Source: Echeneis naucrates
Lineage: Eukaryota > Chordata > Actinopteri > Carangiformes > Echeneidae
Assembly (NCBI RefSeq): GCF_900963305.1
Contig: NC_042511.1
Span: 72,001 to 136,000 of the forward strand
Reading direction: 5' to 3'
DNA: 64,000 bases
Below the pieces are notes generated by a model. The model made no database searches, was not told where the DNA came from, and saw only the letters and a program-made list of their open reading frames with translations. Both the position numbers and the translations under genes were made by a program. Shown piece by piece: positions 14,002 through 32,992 of the stretch. How positions within the stretch are numbered: position 1 is the first letter of the stretch; each line of letters starts with the position of its first letter.

Positions 14002-17000
14002 TTACCTGAGCGTGGTTGTGTGTGCACAGTTGGCGGCAGGTGAGCAGCTGCAGGTACATGTGATGATGGTGAAGAGGGTGAGGATGAGGAAGAAGATGGT
14101 GAAGAGCAGATGACAGCTAATGGCTTCACTACCTGAAACAGACATACAGCAGTCAAAGTCACAGAGTGTGAAGAGCAACAACGTAGGTTTAGGTCCTCAC
14201 AAGTACAAAAATACAAAGTCTGTGTGTGTGTGTATATACGTACCTGCTGTGTGTAGTTGTAGTTCAAGTCAGATCTTGGTGGAGAAACAGCTGTACCTTC
14301 CTGCTCATCCTTTCAGAATAAGAGAAAACAAATTTAACACTCTCCCATTTTGTGACATCACTGGTCACACCACATCTGACCTCAGACCTTCAGCTTGAGA
14401 CACCAGTACACTTCTCTACCCAACACCCCCACTTCAAAAGAAAAAGCAACAACTGAGCCCAGTGATCTCTGCGGATCAGCAGTCACATGTTACCTGGTTG
14501 GTGGGAGTGTCAGTGGGGGGGTAAACAGTTGAGGTCTGGTAGCTCTGATCTGAAAAAGAGACCAAGTGAGACTCTGGAGATCTCTGGAGGATTCTGGAGG
14601 ACTATATCACTCACCCTGACTGCTGTAGATGTAGTCCTCCGTGTACTCCGCTGACAGGATTAGGAAACAACACATCAAAATAAAAGTTTGTTCTACAGGA
14701 AAACAAAATACATCTGATCCATTCCAACTAAACTCAAGACTTCCTGCAGACTCATGTTATTACATTCATGTTAAAAACCTGCAGACTGGGAAACGTGAAT
14801 GTTAATGTGAAACAGGAAGTCCTTAGTTTCAGAGTGTTTTGGTTTGGTGCGTTTAAGATTGATGTCTTGCTATTATATTTCTTGATTGTCGATCAGATTT
14901 AAATCAAATTAATTTATAAAGCGCCAAATCATATAGTTACAGAAAGGCACTTTAAATACACAGCACACCAAGACCAAACTCTTAAATTATTTAAAGGGAC
15001 CAACAGATCCTCATGCAGAAGAGGTTGGAGAGAATGGGGATATTCAATACAGGTGGAGCAGGAACCATATGCTGCATGATGTTTATAGAAATATGGGAGC
15101 AGCAAATGTTGCAGGAACATGGGGTAGTAATGATTATTTAATTTTAATATTTTTTTTTTTTATTAAGGACTTCCTGCTCACCCTGGTCCTCCACAGTGCT
15201 CGTGTCCTCCTGGTCCTCCTCTGATGAGCAGACCGGGGTGTTCCCAGGAGAGGGTGCAGGGGGGAGGGGCCCTGTGCCTCTTTGAACCCTGTAGGAGGGG
15301 CCAGGTGGAGGGGGAGGAGCACCAGCTGGACCCTGGAGAAACAAAATACACCAGCACTATGACATTACCATGGAAACCATATAATTTACTGTCGCTATCA
15401 CCACCTTCAAACTGTCATAGATCATGCAGATCCAAGTCCGAGTGAAGCAGTGGACTAAGGTCACATGACATCACATGTCAACCAGCTTCTCTGAGGCTCA
15501 GGTGTGATGCAACATCAACGTTGTTTAGGGCCTTACTGGGAGTGGCGGGAAGACAGCGTCGCTGGCGTCATCAAGCTGATAATATGCAATGGCTGCATCC
15601 AGATCAGACGGTTCCTCCACCGTCTCTGCCGGGAATCCAAACTGACACTCTTTACTGAGAGCAGCCACCAGCTGACGGCGGCTACGTCTGCAGGAAGATG
15701 ACATCATCACGTTCTCTCAGAGGCAGCATCAGCTTTAATGTTCTGTCATGAAGTCAAACTACGGTTGGATCATAATGTTCATGTTTACCGTGACCTGAAG
15801 GCGTAATTCTCGTAGTCATGGTAGTATCGTCTGCTGGGGTGGTAATAGGTGAGCTGAGGACCAATCAGGTGACGGTTCAGGAAACGAGTTGCGCTTCTGA
15901 CCACAATCCATGAGACAGGTAGGTAGGAAGGTAGACAGACAGAGGAGCTCCTCAGTACCAGTGTTTCACATTATCCAGAAACAGATTTCAAGATTCTGTC
16001 TCACCTTGAGGCTCCATAACGAGGAGGTCTAGCTGAAGTAGCATGGTGATGGGGGGGGGCATAGGGGTCATAAGTCATTGTTCCAGGTGACGGAGGAGGG
16101 GGTGGGCGTGGATGACCTGTTGGCTGGAAGCGGGGAGGCAGTGTGGAGGGAGTGGGGCCTCCATACGAAGAGGCCGGTGGCATTAGCAGCTCTGCACCCT
16201 TCACCCCACCGCTACCACGAGATTTTCTAAAATAGCGATGGCGGTGATGACGCTGACCACGGGAGTCAGAGTCTGAGGAGACATAATGGTGGTCAATAGG
16301 TCAGGGCAACGTAAAGGAAACGACAGACATGATGGTAGCTGGATCCTCCAGTATTCAGTGATTTCTGAATACTGGAAGAGAAGACGACAACTGGACCTGA
16401 GGACTCATACCCAGGTCTCCTTTTCTGGTGGGAGCAGCGACATTCCAGGCTGGAACTGGATTCACTGGTTTCAGGTCTGTCAGAGGGACCAGGTGCCTAA
16501 AAGAGATCAATGGTTCAGAGCAACTCCAAGACCTTCAGGTCTGGTCCTGGTCCAGCTAAAGATCTACATTAGAATCTCCTTTATGTGAGGTGAGGTTTAG
16601 GTTTACTTCTCTCCAAGCTCCTCGATGAAGACAGTGACGGCTGATGAATGTGTTCCTACTTCCTGAATGAAGGCATTGTAGTACTTCCCCTTTGGCTCCA
16701 GACGCACCTGAACACAGACACACACACTGTGATTGTCAGTCATTCTCAGCTGGAACGATCTTCAAACTGACTGCTTTCTTAGCATGCTAACATTAGCCTT
16801 AATTTCGTGTGTGTCTGTGGTGAATCCAGGTGTGTTAGGTTACCTGACACTTGTCTCCCAGGAAGTACTGCCTTCCAGCAAATACCATGTAGTCTGTCTT
16901 CTGCATCTCTGTCCGTCACACACAGCACACTAATCTGATTACACCTGTCAGTGAGCTCATCATGATGTCAGACCAGCTGAGCAATCCGCATCAGATAGAG

Positions 17001-17695
17001 CTGAAGTTATAAAACTGCTTCTGTCACATGACCTCAGCTGATGTGTGTGTTACCTTTGCAGGTGTCCTGCCATACATCAAACTCCAGGTTTCTGTAAACT
17101 TCCCCATCCAGAGACTTCATCACTTTGTAAGGCAGAGACAGGCGAGTGGAGGGGGGGCCATCTGCTGGGTGCTGCACACCAGTCACAACACACCCATTCA
17201 CACACACAAGAACAAGACACCACACAAACACAACAACAGCACAGATAATGTCTGTTGCGTCCAGTAACATCTCTGCATCATTATGTTTGGTGCAGATTGA
17301 TTCTACGGCAGAATGACTCCAAACCAGTCAAAGAACCTGAACACACACACACACCTTTGTCTCATCTGGCACTGCTCTGGGCTTCTCTTCAGCTCCACCC
17401 GTCTCCTCCTTGCTGGATAAAACAAACATACCTGAACACACTGTCAGGAAGTGATGCATCTCCTCAAAAGCAGTGTCATCACTCAGTGATCACATGCTCC
17501 CTGACATCACCTCCACTGACTGTGTGTACCTTTGTCCTCGGTCCTCAGGTGTGTCGTAGCCAACGTCAATGTCACTACACACCGATGGGCTGTTTCTATA
17601 ACGACGACCTCCAACCCTGAAGGTCTCCATGGCCTGACAGAGCTCCGCCTCCTCCACTCCAAACACCTGAGTGTAGAGCAGCTCGTACAGGAAAG

Positions 17696-17748
<53 letters not shown>

Positions 17749-18870
17749 TAAGAATTCCCTGAATGGCCAATCACCGATCAATACTTACACTGGCAGAGAG
17801 CTGCAGAGGCGGGGTAACTCCTCAGGTAAACAATGTCATAGTGACCATTGATGGAGCAACACAGCATCACCTAGGCAACACAGAGGTGACAGAATTCACT
17901 GTCATTTGACTTGCTGATCTGATCTCAGCCAATCAAAGGACAGCAAGGTGGAGGAGGCAGCATGTTGTCTTTCTGGTTGTCTGTTTTTCTCTTTGATGCT
18001 GAGCTGCACCCCCTCCTCCTCACCTTGTCCACAAAGTCATCCTCTGAGATCACTGTAGCTGGTTTCCCAGGATAACGATAGATCAGGAAACACCGCCTGC
18101 ACGCAAGGACAGGCACAGACGCGCACAGACACACACAAACACACACGTGATCCAACATCCCATAATTCCACAAAATGTGTCAATAAAATGGTCAGTGTTG
18201 CCAAGAAAACAGCTCTCAGACTCAAGACTCACCTGTAGAGCTGAGACAAAGCCTTGATCTCCACCTGACCCACTGTCTCCTGAAAAAACACACTGTTACA
18301 CACCAACAAGAGGTACACACAATGGAAGGTCAAAGGTCAGCCTGGTTCACCTTCGGGTCCTCCAGACGCTCCAGGTATTTCTCAAAGGATCCTTCAACAA
18401 ACTGAGAGAAACAAAAGCAGTCAGCTGATAAATCAGCCAATCATCTGAGTGCTCAACTGCACTAACATTAGTTCCTCAGAGTGGTTACTTTTTGTTGTCT
18501 CTTAGTTCTGGTTTGTTTGTGTTCATCCTACTTGTACTCATTGACCAATAGGCGGGAATATGACGTCACATGACCTTCAGGTGAACTCACCGGCTCAAAG
18601 TTGCACCTGTTGGTTCTCATGAAGTTGGCGCAGTCCTGACGGATTTTCTGGTGGTAGTTCTGAGAGTAATACAACTACACACACACACACGTTCAGCATC
18701 GGTTACCATGGAAACAATTATCACCTGCACGTTAACTGTAGCCGGCTCACCTGCTCGGACACGGCCCGAAACAGACTGGACGCGTCCCGGGCCACCATCT
18801 TCCTGTAGAGGCCGAGGCTGGACAGATACTCGTCCATGTTGATGAAATATTTCTTCAGGCCTTTCTGCAT
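12701..18870 (-). CDS. alg13: ALG13-like OTU-Tudor protein without a glycosyltransferase domain
   Basis: Matches the C-terminal OTU-Tudor part of vertebrate ALG13. In that family the N-terminal GT28 half, with ALG14, adds the second GlcNAc to the dolichol oligosaccharide. This reading frame starts directly at the OTU region. About 25 exons, roughly 920 residues. OTU exons: 18751-18870, 18591-18674, 18351-18401, 18233-18279, 18024-18096, 17789-17870, 17530-17695, with GLYRKM and the terminal His in NGHYDIVY. The nucleophile motif reads DASSLFRAV, so Ser stands where active OTUs have Cys. Tudor region: 17054-17171, 16844-16908, 16607-16707, 16411-16496, with [20 protein letters not shown]. Proline-, glutamine- and histidine-rich exons follow (16005-16272 to 12701-13062), including [12 protein letters not shown] and a 13-Gln run. 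Joining of the short exon near 14244-14305 is unresolved. Lies head to head with aars2. Confidence 0.85.
13975..14001. repeat. (TG)n microsatellite at an alg13-like donor site
   Basis: Dinucleotide run in the intron just after the exon 14006-14132. Read on the gene strand, the donor is CAG|GTAAACACACAC, so the repeat starts within a few bases of the splice site. Confidence 0.85.
14885..15125. repeat. Dispersed repeat, copy 1
   Basis: Contains AATTTATAAAGCGCCAAATC, then AGTTACAGAAAGGCACTTT and GACCAAACTC...TTATTTAAAG. The same order of words recurs near 26495-26690. This is a dispersed family common in teleost introns; I cannot assign its class. It lies in an alg13-like intron. Confidence 0.55.
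17698..17746. repeat. (CA)n microsatellite forming the 3' splice site of an alg13-like exon
   Basis: About 24 CA units on plus, so (TG)n on the gene strand. The run ends directly in TGTAG at the acceptor of exon 17530-17695 and replaces the usual pyrimidine tract. Confidence 0.85.
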
Positions 18871-25217
<6,347 letters not shown>

Positions 25218-25589
25218 TGTAACCAAAAGGACATTGTCTTTATAGCACAGCAACTCACACAAGAGGCTGTAGACTGGGTTAACCCCACCCACAGGTGTTC
25301 TCATTGGACATACTAATTTTTCTTTGTTTTAAAAGAAATAAAAACACCTGATGTTCATTTTGTTTCTTGTTTTTTTTTAATGAACCAGACAACAAGGCAG
25401 CAGCAACAAATTTAAAACTGCCAGTAAAAGCAAACTGATCAGTTAATTGAGCCACTTGTTAGTCTCATGTTGGTAAACGAGTCCAGTTCAAAGGAAGACA
25501 GGAAGTCACAGGTTGGTGATGAAGATTAAGATCTTTCTGATTAAACATCAAAAGCACACTTGCTTGGACCTGGAACATGTCTTGGTTCT
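25218..25589. other. Tail-to-tail spacer, aars2 and calpain 3' UTRs
   Basis: The aars2 AATAAA is at 25337-25342. The rest is AT-rich sequence that would be the 3' UTR of the minus-strand calpain. No open frame of interest. Confidence 0.6.
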
Positions 25590-28500
25590 TCAGAGCAGAG
25601 ATACATTAAGCCACTGCAGGAGAACCAGAGCAGGTCGTTAAAGAATAGCTGTTGGTCTCACATGATCATGTTCATCTGTGGTCATGTCTGTAAACCGCTT
25701 CTTACCTCCAACAGACTCAGCTCAATGCTTCCTGAGGCATCTTTGTCCAGAGAGCTGAACATGTCTGTGGACAGATCATCATCATCATCATCATCATAAT
25801 CATCAATTGGTGTGGCATTTATTCTATGCTGCTACTGTAGTTTGTGAGGACTCACTGAACATGGTCTCAAGGCGGACCAAACAACCCACAAAGTTGTCAA
25901 AGTCAATTGTGAGATCAGATTCACTGTAACGAGCCACCAGGACCTGATGAAGAGGATTATTGAGGCTGAAACCTGAAAAACACAAACTAGAATCAGACTG
26001 AGCAGAGGTCTGAGGCCAGACCACACAACACCCTGATAATACAGAAGGTATTCAGTCTGGGGGGACAGATCCTGGACTAGTTTTTCAGCTTCATTTTGAG
26101 ACAGGAAGTTTGTAATTATTAACGGTCAATTATTTTAATCTGCCTGACTCAGACCAGTCTGGTCCAGACCCTTTGACCTCTGACACGTTCTGGATTCTCT
26201 AACCATGACCCATGTGACCAATGATCCCCTAACAGGATAAGTACAGGGACCACGTGACCATCTTTGGCCTTGACGTGATCACTGGTGCTGGATTCTGGTC
26301 TGATCCTGAACAGTGTGCAATTACCAGCTTCCTCCACAGCTGTCCTCATCTCGGTTGAGCTCATGGTCCCTGAATTGTCCACATCCTTCTGCCGGTAAAT
26401 GTTCTGTCAACAGGAGTTCACAGGCGAATCACAACCACATAGAACAATACGAGACCTTCCTGATCCTTCAGTGATTACCCTGAATCCTATTGGCTGTTGA
26501 TCAAATTTAATTTATATAGCACCAAATCATAACACAGTTACTTCAAGGCTCTTTGCACGCAGAGCGGATCCAGACCAAAGTCCGTATGGAGTTATTTAAA
26601 CCCAACAAAACCCTCCATGGAGACGGATACCTCAAAGTGGGCGAAGCCATCTGCCTCGACAGGTTAGGGTTAAGAGAGAGAAGTAACATGATGGAAAACA
26701 AATGAAATGGATGCAAAGAGGATTTGTGACTCTAAAAGTACTTCAGCAAATATCAGCAGTCAGTGGAACTAACATTAATAGTTGTGTTAATCATGACAGT
26801 TAAAGAATGATAACTAATCAGAATTTTAGCAGCAGGTGTTGAGTAGGAACAGGCAATGATGTCATCAGTGCTGTTTGGTTCTAGACTCACCAGGAAGTTC
26901 TCAATTTTAGTCCAGAGGACTTTGAATTCCACCAGACCCAGTTTCCCGCTGCCGTCTTTCTGAGGCAGACATTCAGGATTCATTGGTTTAGTTTGATAAC
27001 ACAACATGATTCAGCTACCCAGGCCCCGGCCCCAGGGGACGGGCCCTAATCCGAGCTCAATCTGAGGCCAAGGCCTGAACAATCAGGGCAGGCATGTTGA
27101 TGACATGACAAGAAGCTGGACCCTAAGGATCTGAACTGATCAGGCGCCCTGGGTCTATTTTGTGTGTTGGAAGGATACGTCGAGCAGATTGACCATGTTC
27201 CGACATGTTGTGAGGCCGAAGCCACTGGTTTTGATGTCAGATCCTGTCAGAGACAAAACACAGCACTTTGATGGAGGTCCAGAGGTAAACTTGAACCTTG
27301 ACCAAAGTCTGTCAGCTGCTCTTACGTTTCGTCACCACCTTGTTGAGGATTCTCTTCAGCTCAAAGGCGCTGATCTCACAGTCCTGTGGCAGAGACATAG
27401 GTCAAAGGTCAAAGCCCAAAGCCAGACAGATTTTACAGTGTCAGCAGAGTTGGCCACTCACTTCGCCTGCCAGTTGTCCAAAGAGACCTCTGAACCGCTC
27501 GTCTATGTCGTCCTCGTCCAGCTCGATCTGAACACACATCAGACATTTACTGACATTCACACAACCTGTTCGTCATCATCACCGCCTAAAAGGTTAGGAC
27601 TGGTTTCTAACAACAGGACTAGACCCTGTACTGTCCCTTCAGCATGGTGCACTGACTGATTCCTCTGCTCTGGACAGACCTCCTGATGTCAGGTGACCTC
27701 ATCCAGACCCACGGCACTGACCAGAAGGAAAACCTGCCTACTGTTGAGATGATTTCATGATGTTGGTAGGGACAGGGACAGACGGGCATGGACTGAGATG
27801 GACCAGATGACTGATGAGAGAACTGACACATTGGGTTTGTCTGATAATGGATCTATATTCCAGACTTACGGGCTCTACTCGGGACTCAATGGGGTCATCC
27901 AGTTCTCTGCAGGAAAAAACAAGGATCAGCAACATTTATCTCAGACCCAGTCCCTGCTGGTCCCAAGAACCTGTGGACACCTACTGAAAGTCTGCCTGCT
28001 TCTCTGAGAAGACCCGGACACAGAAGTCTCCATTTTTGTGTGGCTCAAAGGTGGATGGGACGATCAGGTATTCGCCAGGTGGCAGGCAGAAGCGGCTGCT
28101 AACTTCCCGCAGATTGATGAAGGTGTTAGAGCGAGCGGCAGAGGCATGACACAGGAAGAAGTTCCTTTTCAGGTGGATGCCCCTCTGACCACAGAACTGA
28201 CACATGACAGGAAGCTACTTTAACTTTATTCTGAAAAAAACTGACCAACAGGAAATGGCTGGTGATGAAATCCATACCTCATCAGGAACCTGAAACAGAA
28301 AGAAGATTCACCATTAATTCCTTAAACCTTGTTTCTGATGATGTCACTTCCCATCAGTTTCCTGCTGTGCTCCCATTGGCAACTGCTCAGAACCCTACTC
28401 ATTGGGATCTGGACCTGAACTAGAGGGTTAGGGTTAGGGTTAACCCTAACCCTAGAACCTCCAGATTTAACAGCAACATCATCTCTGTCGTCTCACTTCA

Positions 28501-31357
28501 TAGATGGCGAAGCCCATGGTGTGCATGTCCTCGCCCATCTTCCTCATGCGCCTGCGATTCTTCTGGATCAGACCAATCACGAAGCTGCAGCCGGACTCGC
28601 CATCATCAGGGTCGTCGTCTTCCTCTTCCAGCTTGATGACGAATTGGGGGTTGGTCCAAAATGTGTCTGCCGTCACAAACAGGAGTCAGAGTCCGAGCTG
28701 AGGGTCTAAGCTCCAAGGAACTGCAGCCTGTGTGGCTCACTCACTGGGGTAGTTCCTGCAGCCTCCGGCGGTTGAGCCCCTCCTCCAGCTGCCCTCAAAC
28801 TTGGACAGAGCCCACTTTGAGAGGTTGTCGTCGCTCAGGGCGTCAGGCGTCAGGTTACAGATTTCCAGCCGGGAATAATGTCGCAGGAAGTCAGAGAAGG
28901 ACATCCTGCAAAACAAAGGAGAGGGATTAATCTCACCTACAGGACCCAGATGTCCAGATACACCAGAGATGGGAAAGATTTACCAGAACTCTCCGTCCTC
29001 TGCGCAATGGCTCAGACGCTCTCTGTCCTCATCGCTAATGTAACGCCACTGCATTGAGCTGTTGGAGCAGAAAATATCAGGTACCAACACGTACATCTAG
29101 TCTCACAGAAGTTCAGGTCCTTCAGTTAAAGCACCAATGCCTCTGATGTCACCCAGAGCCAAAAAGCACAGGAGGGGGGGACATAAGTTCGTATAATGCT
29201 TCAGGGCTCCTCTCCATCGGCTGCTCTTGTCTCAGTGATGTCATCAGGGGAGAGGGGTAACCTACTTGTCGCTCCAGGCTCCGGTCCACTCCACCTGACC
29301 CCATGGATTACGGATCCGGATCAGCTTTTCCTTGTCCCCACGGTACTCCGCCTGCAGCCAATCACATACAAAGGAGACCACAGGGTTACACATGCTTGGA
29401 TAATACTCTCAGAACCCAGGAGCAGTAATACCCCCCCCCCTAGGAGGGGAGGGATTCTGGGAAGGAGGTGGGACGCTGCAGGTGTGGAGTCTCTCACCTC
29501 AGCAGCACTTGTAACTGAGTAGGCGTGGCCTTTCACCAACTTCTGAGAGGTGACAGCCTCCGAGTCGGCTGAGCTCGTGATCTGAAACAGGAAGAAACAT
29601 CAAGTCCACTTTAATAACGGATCCAAGATGATTGTCTCATACTGTTAACATGGAGCCCACTAAGTTCCATGTTCTCCAGCATCGCCTCACTTACATCATG
29701 ACCTCATGTTCTCTAAATTCATGTTTTCTTGAATCAGGTTCGCCTCATGGAAACATTTCATCTTTGAAATAAAAATATTGATGTCAGACTGTGACCCCGC
29801 CCCCACCCTGGTCTCACATCGATGGAGCAGCCCAGCAATGATCCTCGGTCCAGAGCTTTCTGGATGATGTGGAACAGATGCGGATCAGGTCGATTCAGAT
29901 CATGGACCTCAGCAATTCCACCCGTGAAATCCTCAAAGCCCTCAGTTGTTGTTCCTCCAGAGAGAGCTTCATAACATCCGTTCATCCTGCAATGACATCA
30001 CACATCAAGTCCTGAGGTCACCTGAGGTGTGTTAGATGTTAAAGTGTGCTCAGGTACATTCAGGTGTGTGTCCAAAAGTACGTCGACAGGGAAAACGATT
30101 CAGGAGAAGACTAAAAGGCAGAAGAAGAGAACATCGGGTCAGCGGCATCAGAAGACTGTAAAAGGACACTTTATGGATCAGAACAAGGCGGGACGCACAT
30201 CACAGAAATGTCAGCTTAACGTCTGAAGAGCATGGCAGATGAAACTTTGATCCAAAAACAGCACAAAGAGGCAGACTGTGGACTGTCATGTACGTCCCCA
30301 TCGTCCTCCCCAGAGGTGAGACGCTTTTCTTTTACAGACGAACCAGCTCTTCTGAGGTCAGCAGGTCACATGACTCTGCTTAAGGTCAATCCTGAGACCT
30401 CTGTACCAGGAAGTCTCCCAGTGAGAAGGTGAAACAGTGAATTAGAACACGGAGTCCAACCTGAGCTGGTCTTCAGACTCAGGGTCAGACCCAAGCTTAC
30501 TTGGCGTAGGCCTTCTCCAGCAGAGCGCTCCAGAACTCCCTCCCTTCTGCCGAGTGGACGAACATCAGCTCACCATCTTTGACCGGCAGACGGTCGTCGA
30601 TCACCACGTCCACCCACTCCCCAAACTGCCAGAACTGCACAGACACAGACACACAACCTGAGACAGGGTTAAGGTTTGAGTGGTCCTGGTTCAGGTCCTG
30701 TGTCTATACCTGGAAGTGGAAGATACCAGCATACTCTCCATCCTTGAAGCTCTGTCCATTTGGGACAACTCGGGCTAGAACGTCTTTATTCAAGGTGAGC
30801 GAAGCAATGGCAGCGAGCAACCAGCAGTCACCTGGATGATGGACGCACAGGAGGCGGAGCTTAGAAGCACAAACGGAATATGGCAGTTATGAGAAAAGAA
30901 ACACAGTACTCAGCTGTCAGTGTCCCTAAATGCGCCCTCAGCAGCTGTTCTGTAGTCTAATTGGCTGGACTTTCCCAGCTGTTTCCTGTGTTACTGTAGA
31001 AACTATTTTACTCCCCGATCACACGATGACATCACAGTGAGTCAGATACCCACCTGCCTGTCAACAGGTGTACACTTTCTGTTCACTAGACAACAGTTGC
31101 CACCGCCACGGTGTCACCTGACAACATCTGTCTCCACACACACGAACACCTGATCCTTATTTCTAAATGCATCCGGTGGTGATCTGATCTGGTTCAGATC
31201 TGTAAACTACATCAGGAAGTGGTCTCTGATCCAGGAGCAGAACTCCCACATCACAGTCCTGGTCCAGGTTTGAGTTAGATTCTGCCCCAGGGTGTTGCAG
31301 GTCTGTGGCTCCGCCCTTATTCAGTTACAAGAACAGGTTAGTCTTCCAGTCTGACCA

Positions 31358-31401
<44 letters not shown>

Positions 31402-32036
31402 CTCTCTTTGTGTGTCTGTTGTGTAGCTGGTTCTCACCCAGGGCTCCCTGACAAATGTCGGTCCTGGTGGCTTCAGAGATGATGAACTGAGGGTCAGAGG
31501 TCATCTCCTGAGAACAGACAGGAAACAAGCTTCAAGGACCAGATGGTGTGTGTGTGTGTGTGTAAGCGTGTGAGAGACCCCTAACCTTTCAGGTAAGCCG
31601 CCCCCTCACTGTCTCAGGTTTGAGACTGGCAAAATAAAAGCTCTTTCGCTCTTTCGAAATTTGTAAGGGTTAGGGTTAGACCCCTAACTAACCCCTAACC
31701 CCCCCCACACACACACACACACACACACACACTCCGGTAGAAAAAGTCTGGTTGTGAACTTCTCTTAGAATAAACATTTGGGATCGTTAGAGCACCGACC
31801 GTCGGTCTCCTCCAGGACACCCCCCGGGTCTTGTAGGATCCGGGGCCCAGCTCGTTGAAGCCCAGGGAGGAGGGCAGGGCCGGGAAGGAGTCGTCTTGGA
31901 ACAGCTGACCGGTGTCGAAGCAGCTCTGCCGGAGCGCCTCGTAGTCCTGGTTCAGGTACCGGACCGGCCGGCTGTTGAGCCCGATGCCCTGCACCTTCTC
32001 CCGCTGGTACTGCAGCGCGGCAGCCACACCCGCCAT
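25590..32036 (-). CDS. capn2: Classical calpain, calpain-2-like large subunit (cluster gene A)
   Basis: Calcium-activated cytosolic cysteine protease. Twenty-one coding exons sum exactly to 701 residues (human CAPN2 has 700): 31800-32036, 31438-31507, 30710-30831, 30501-30634, 29818-29986, 29498-29581, 29266-29351, 28984-29058, 28745-28905, 28497-28666, 28278-28289, 27985-28196, 27870-27906, 27462-27527, 27326-27383, 27179-27243, 26891-26959, 26325-26403, 25856-25972, 25706-25764, 25590-25613. Domain order: N-anchor helix, CysPc with Cys in GDCWLLAA, His in LVKGHAYS and Asn in [10 protein letters not shown], then the C2-like domain ([15 protein letters not shown]) and penta-EF-hand with [13 protein letters not shown] and [11 protein letters not shown]. 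The stop follows [19 protein letters not shown] and INLREV also fit CAPN2. The intron at 26960-27178 is U12-type. The TCTRDICQG-type block around exon 2 is normal. Assignment to capn2a, b or l is not possible here. Confidence 0.93.
26495..26690. repeat. Dispersed repeat, copy 2
   Basis: Shares TTTAATTTATATAGCACCAA, AGTTACTTCAAGGCTCTTT and GACCAAAGTC...GTTATTTAAA with the copy near 14885-15125. It sits in a calpain intron. Class unknown; it ends near a TTAGGGTT motif. Confidence 0.55.
26960..27178 (-). other. U12-type (minor spliceosome) intron, calpain gene A
   Basis: On the gene strand the donor is GTATCCTT, the U12 consensus. The 3' end has ATCCTGAAT, a branch-site-like word about a dozen bases before the CAG acceptor, with no long pyrimidine tract. 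Position and phase match the U12-like introns in the other three calpains. Confidence 0.75.
28421..28455. repeat. Telomere-motif palindrome inside a calpain intron
   Basis: About three TTAGGG-phase units run head to head into two CCCTAA units, meeting at GGTTAACC. The perfect arms are 13 bp (28429-28441 against 28442-28454) with no spacer. Single GGGTTAGGG-type words also occur near 26664 and 31666. Confidence 0.8.
31359..31399. repeat. (CA)n microsatellite
   Basis: About 20 CA units in the second intron of calpain gene A. A second (CA)n run, next to a C-run, lies at about 31706-31732 in the first intron. Confidence 0.85.
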
Positions 32037-32992
32037 GTTGCTGGAGCTGGAGGGTCGTGGGAAGTTTGGGAAGTTTGGGAAGTTTGACTCAGTCTACAAA
32101 AGCCGGAAGATGTAGGTGTGGCACCACAGAGAGGAGTGATGACTTCTGCCGGATTCAAGGGAAGGAGCCCAGGTGGGCATGAGAGACTTCCGGCAAGTCC
32201 TTTCAAAATATAATCCTTCTGTTCATCAGCTTGTTGTTTTAAATTTAATGATTTAAGTTGTTTTTGTTTCAGGTTGTTGTAATCTACAGCTGTTCTGTGA
32301 TCACTGACGTGAACCTTCACTTCATCCTCCTCTTCCTCCTCCCCCTCCTCACTGTGAAGAACCCGACTAATTTCATGTACCACTCTGGTGACACAGACAT
32401 TGATGCTTTTATTATGAAACCTGATGTCCTGACTTCCTGTCCTGGGATGTTTTGAAGGGAAGGGTGTGTTCACTGACTCGCCTTATCACAAACAGTCACA
32501 TAGTTTTCAGTCTTCATCACGGCTCCTGCTCATCATCTTCACCAGCTCAGTCTGACTAACTCATGTTGTTGAGTCATGTTTGTTCAGGGTGGAGCTCCGA
32601 CTGAAAGCCGCTCTGTCCCTTGGCAAACACACACGAGTCCAGAATGGTCCCATTCTTGGACCACATTGGGTTTCCTGGGTTTTCAGAAACCACCAGAAAA
32701 CCTCAGCAACCTTTGTTCATAATGCTTTGGGGAAAAATGACTTTGGTTTGTGCGGCTCAGATGAGGTTCCCCTGCCCCAGCCCACCTGCTGCATTTAAAC
32801 TGCTTTCATTGGAACTGGATTTGAACATGAAAACACAGAAACTGAGCAACACTGAGTTTATTTTAAATTACATCAAATTCAGATTAAATCAAAACAAAAC
32901 GAAAATCAGGTTAAAGTCAGATCAAACTCAGACTGAACTCAGATTAAAGTCAGAATGAGATGCAGAAACTCCCAGCATGCTCTTGGTGGTGG
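32037..32992 (-). other. Spacer between calpain genes A and B
   Basis: This holds the gene A promoter and the gene B 3' UTR. Just upstream of gene A's ATG, GGAAGTTTG is repeated three times in a row at about 32059-32086. Near 32870-32960 there are degenerate copies of TCAGATTAAA-type words. The open frames here have no family features. Confidence 0.5.

Noticed and set aside
17490-17774. Open frames translating to HTHT or VCVC runs
   Set aside because: They are read-through of (CA)n repeats over a real exon of the alg13-like gene on the minus strand.
32258-32455. Hydrophobic 65-residue frame resembling a membrane peptide
   Set aside because: No family match, no splice context, and it lies in the probable 3' UTR or spacer between two calpains.
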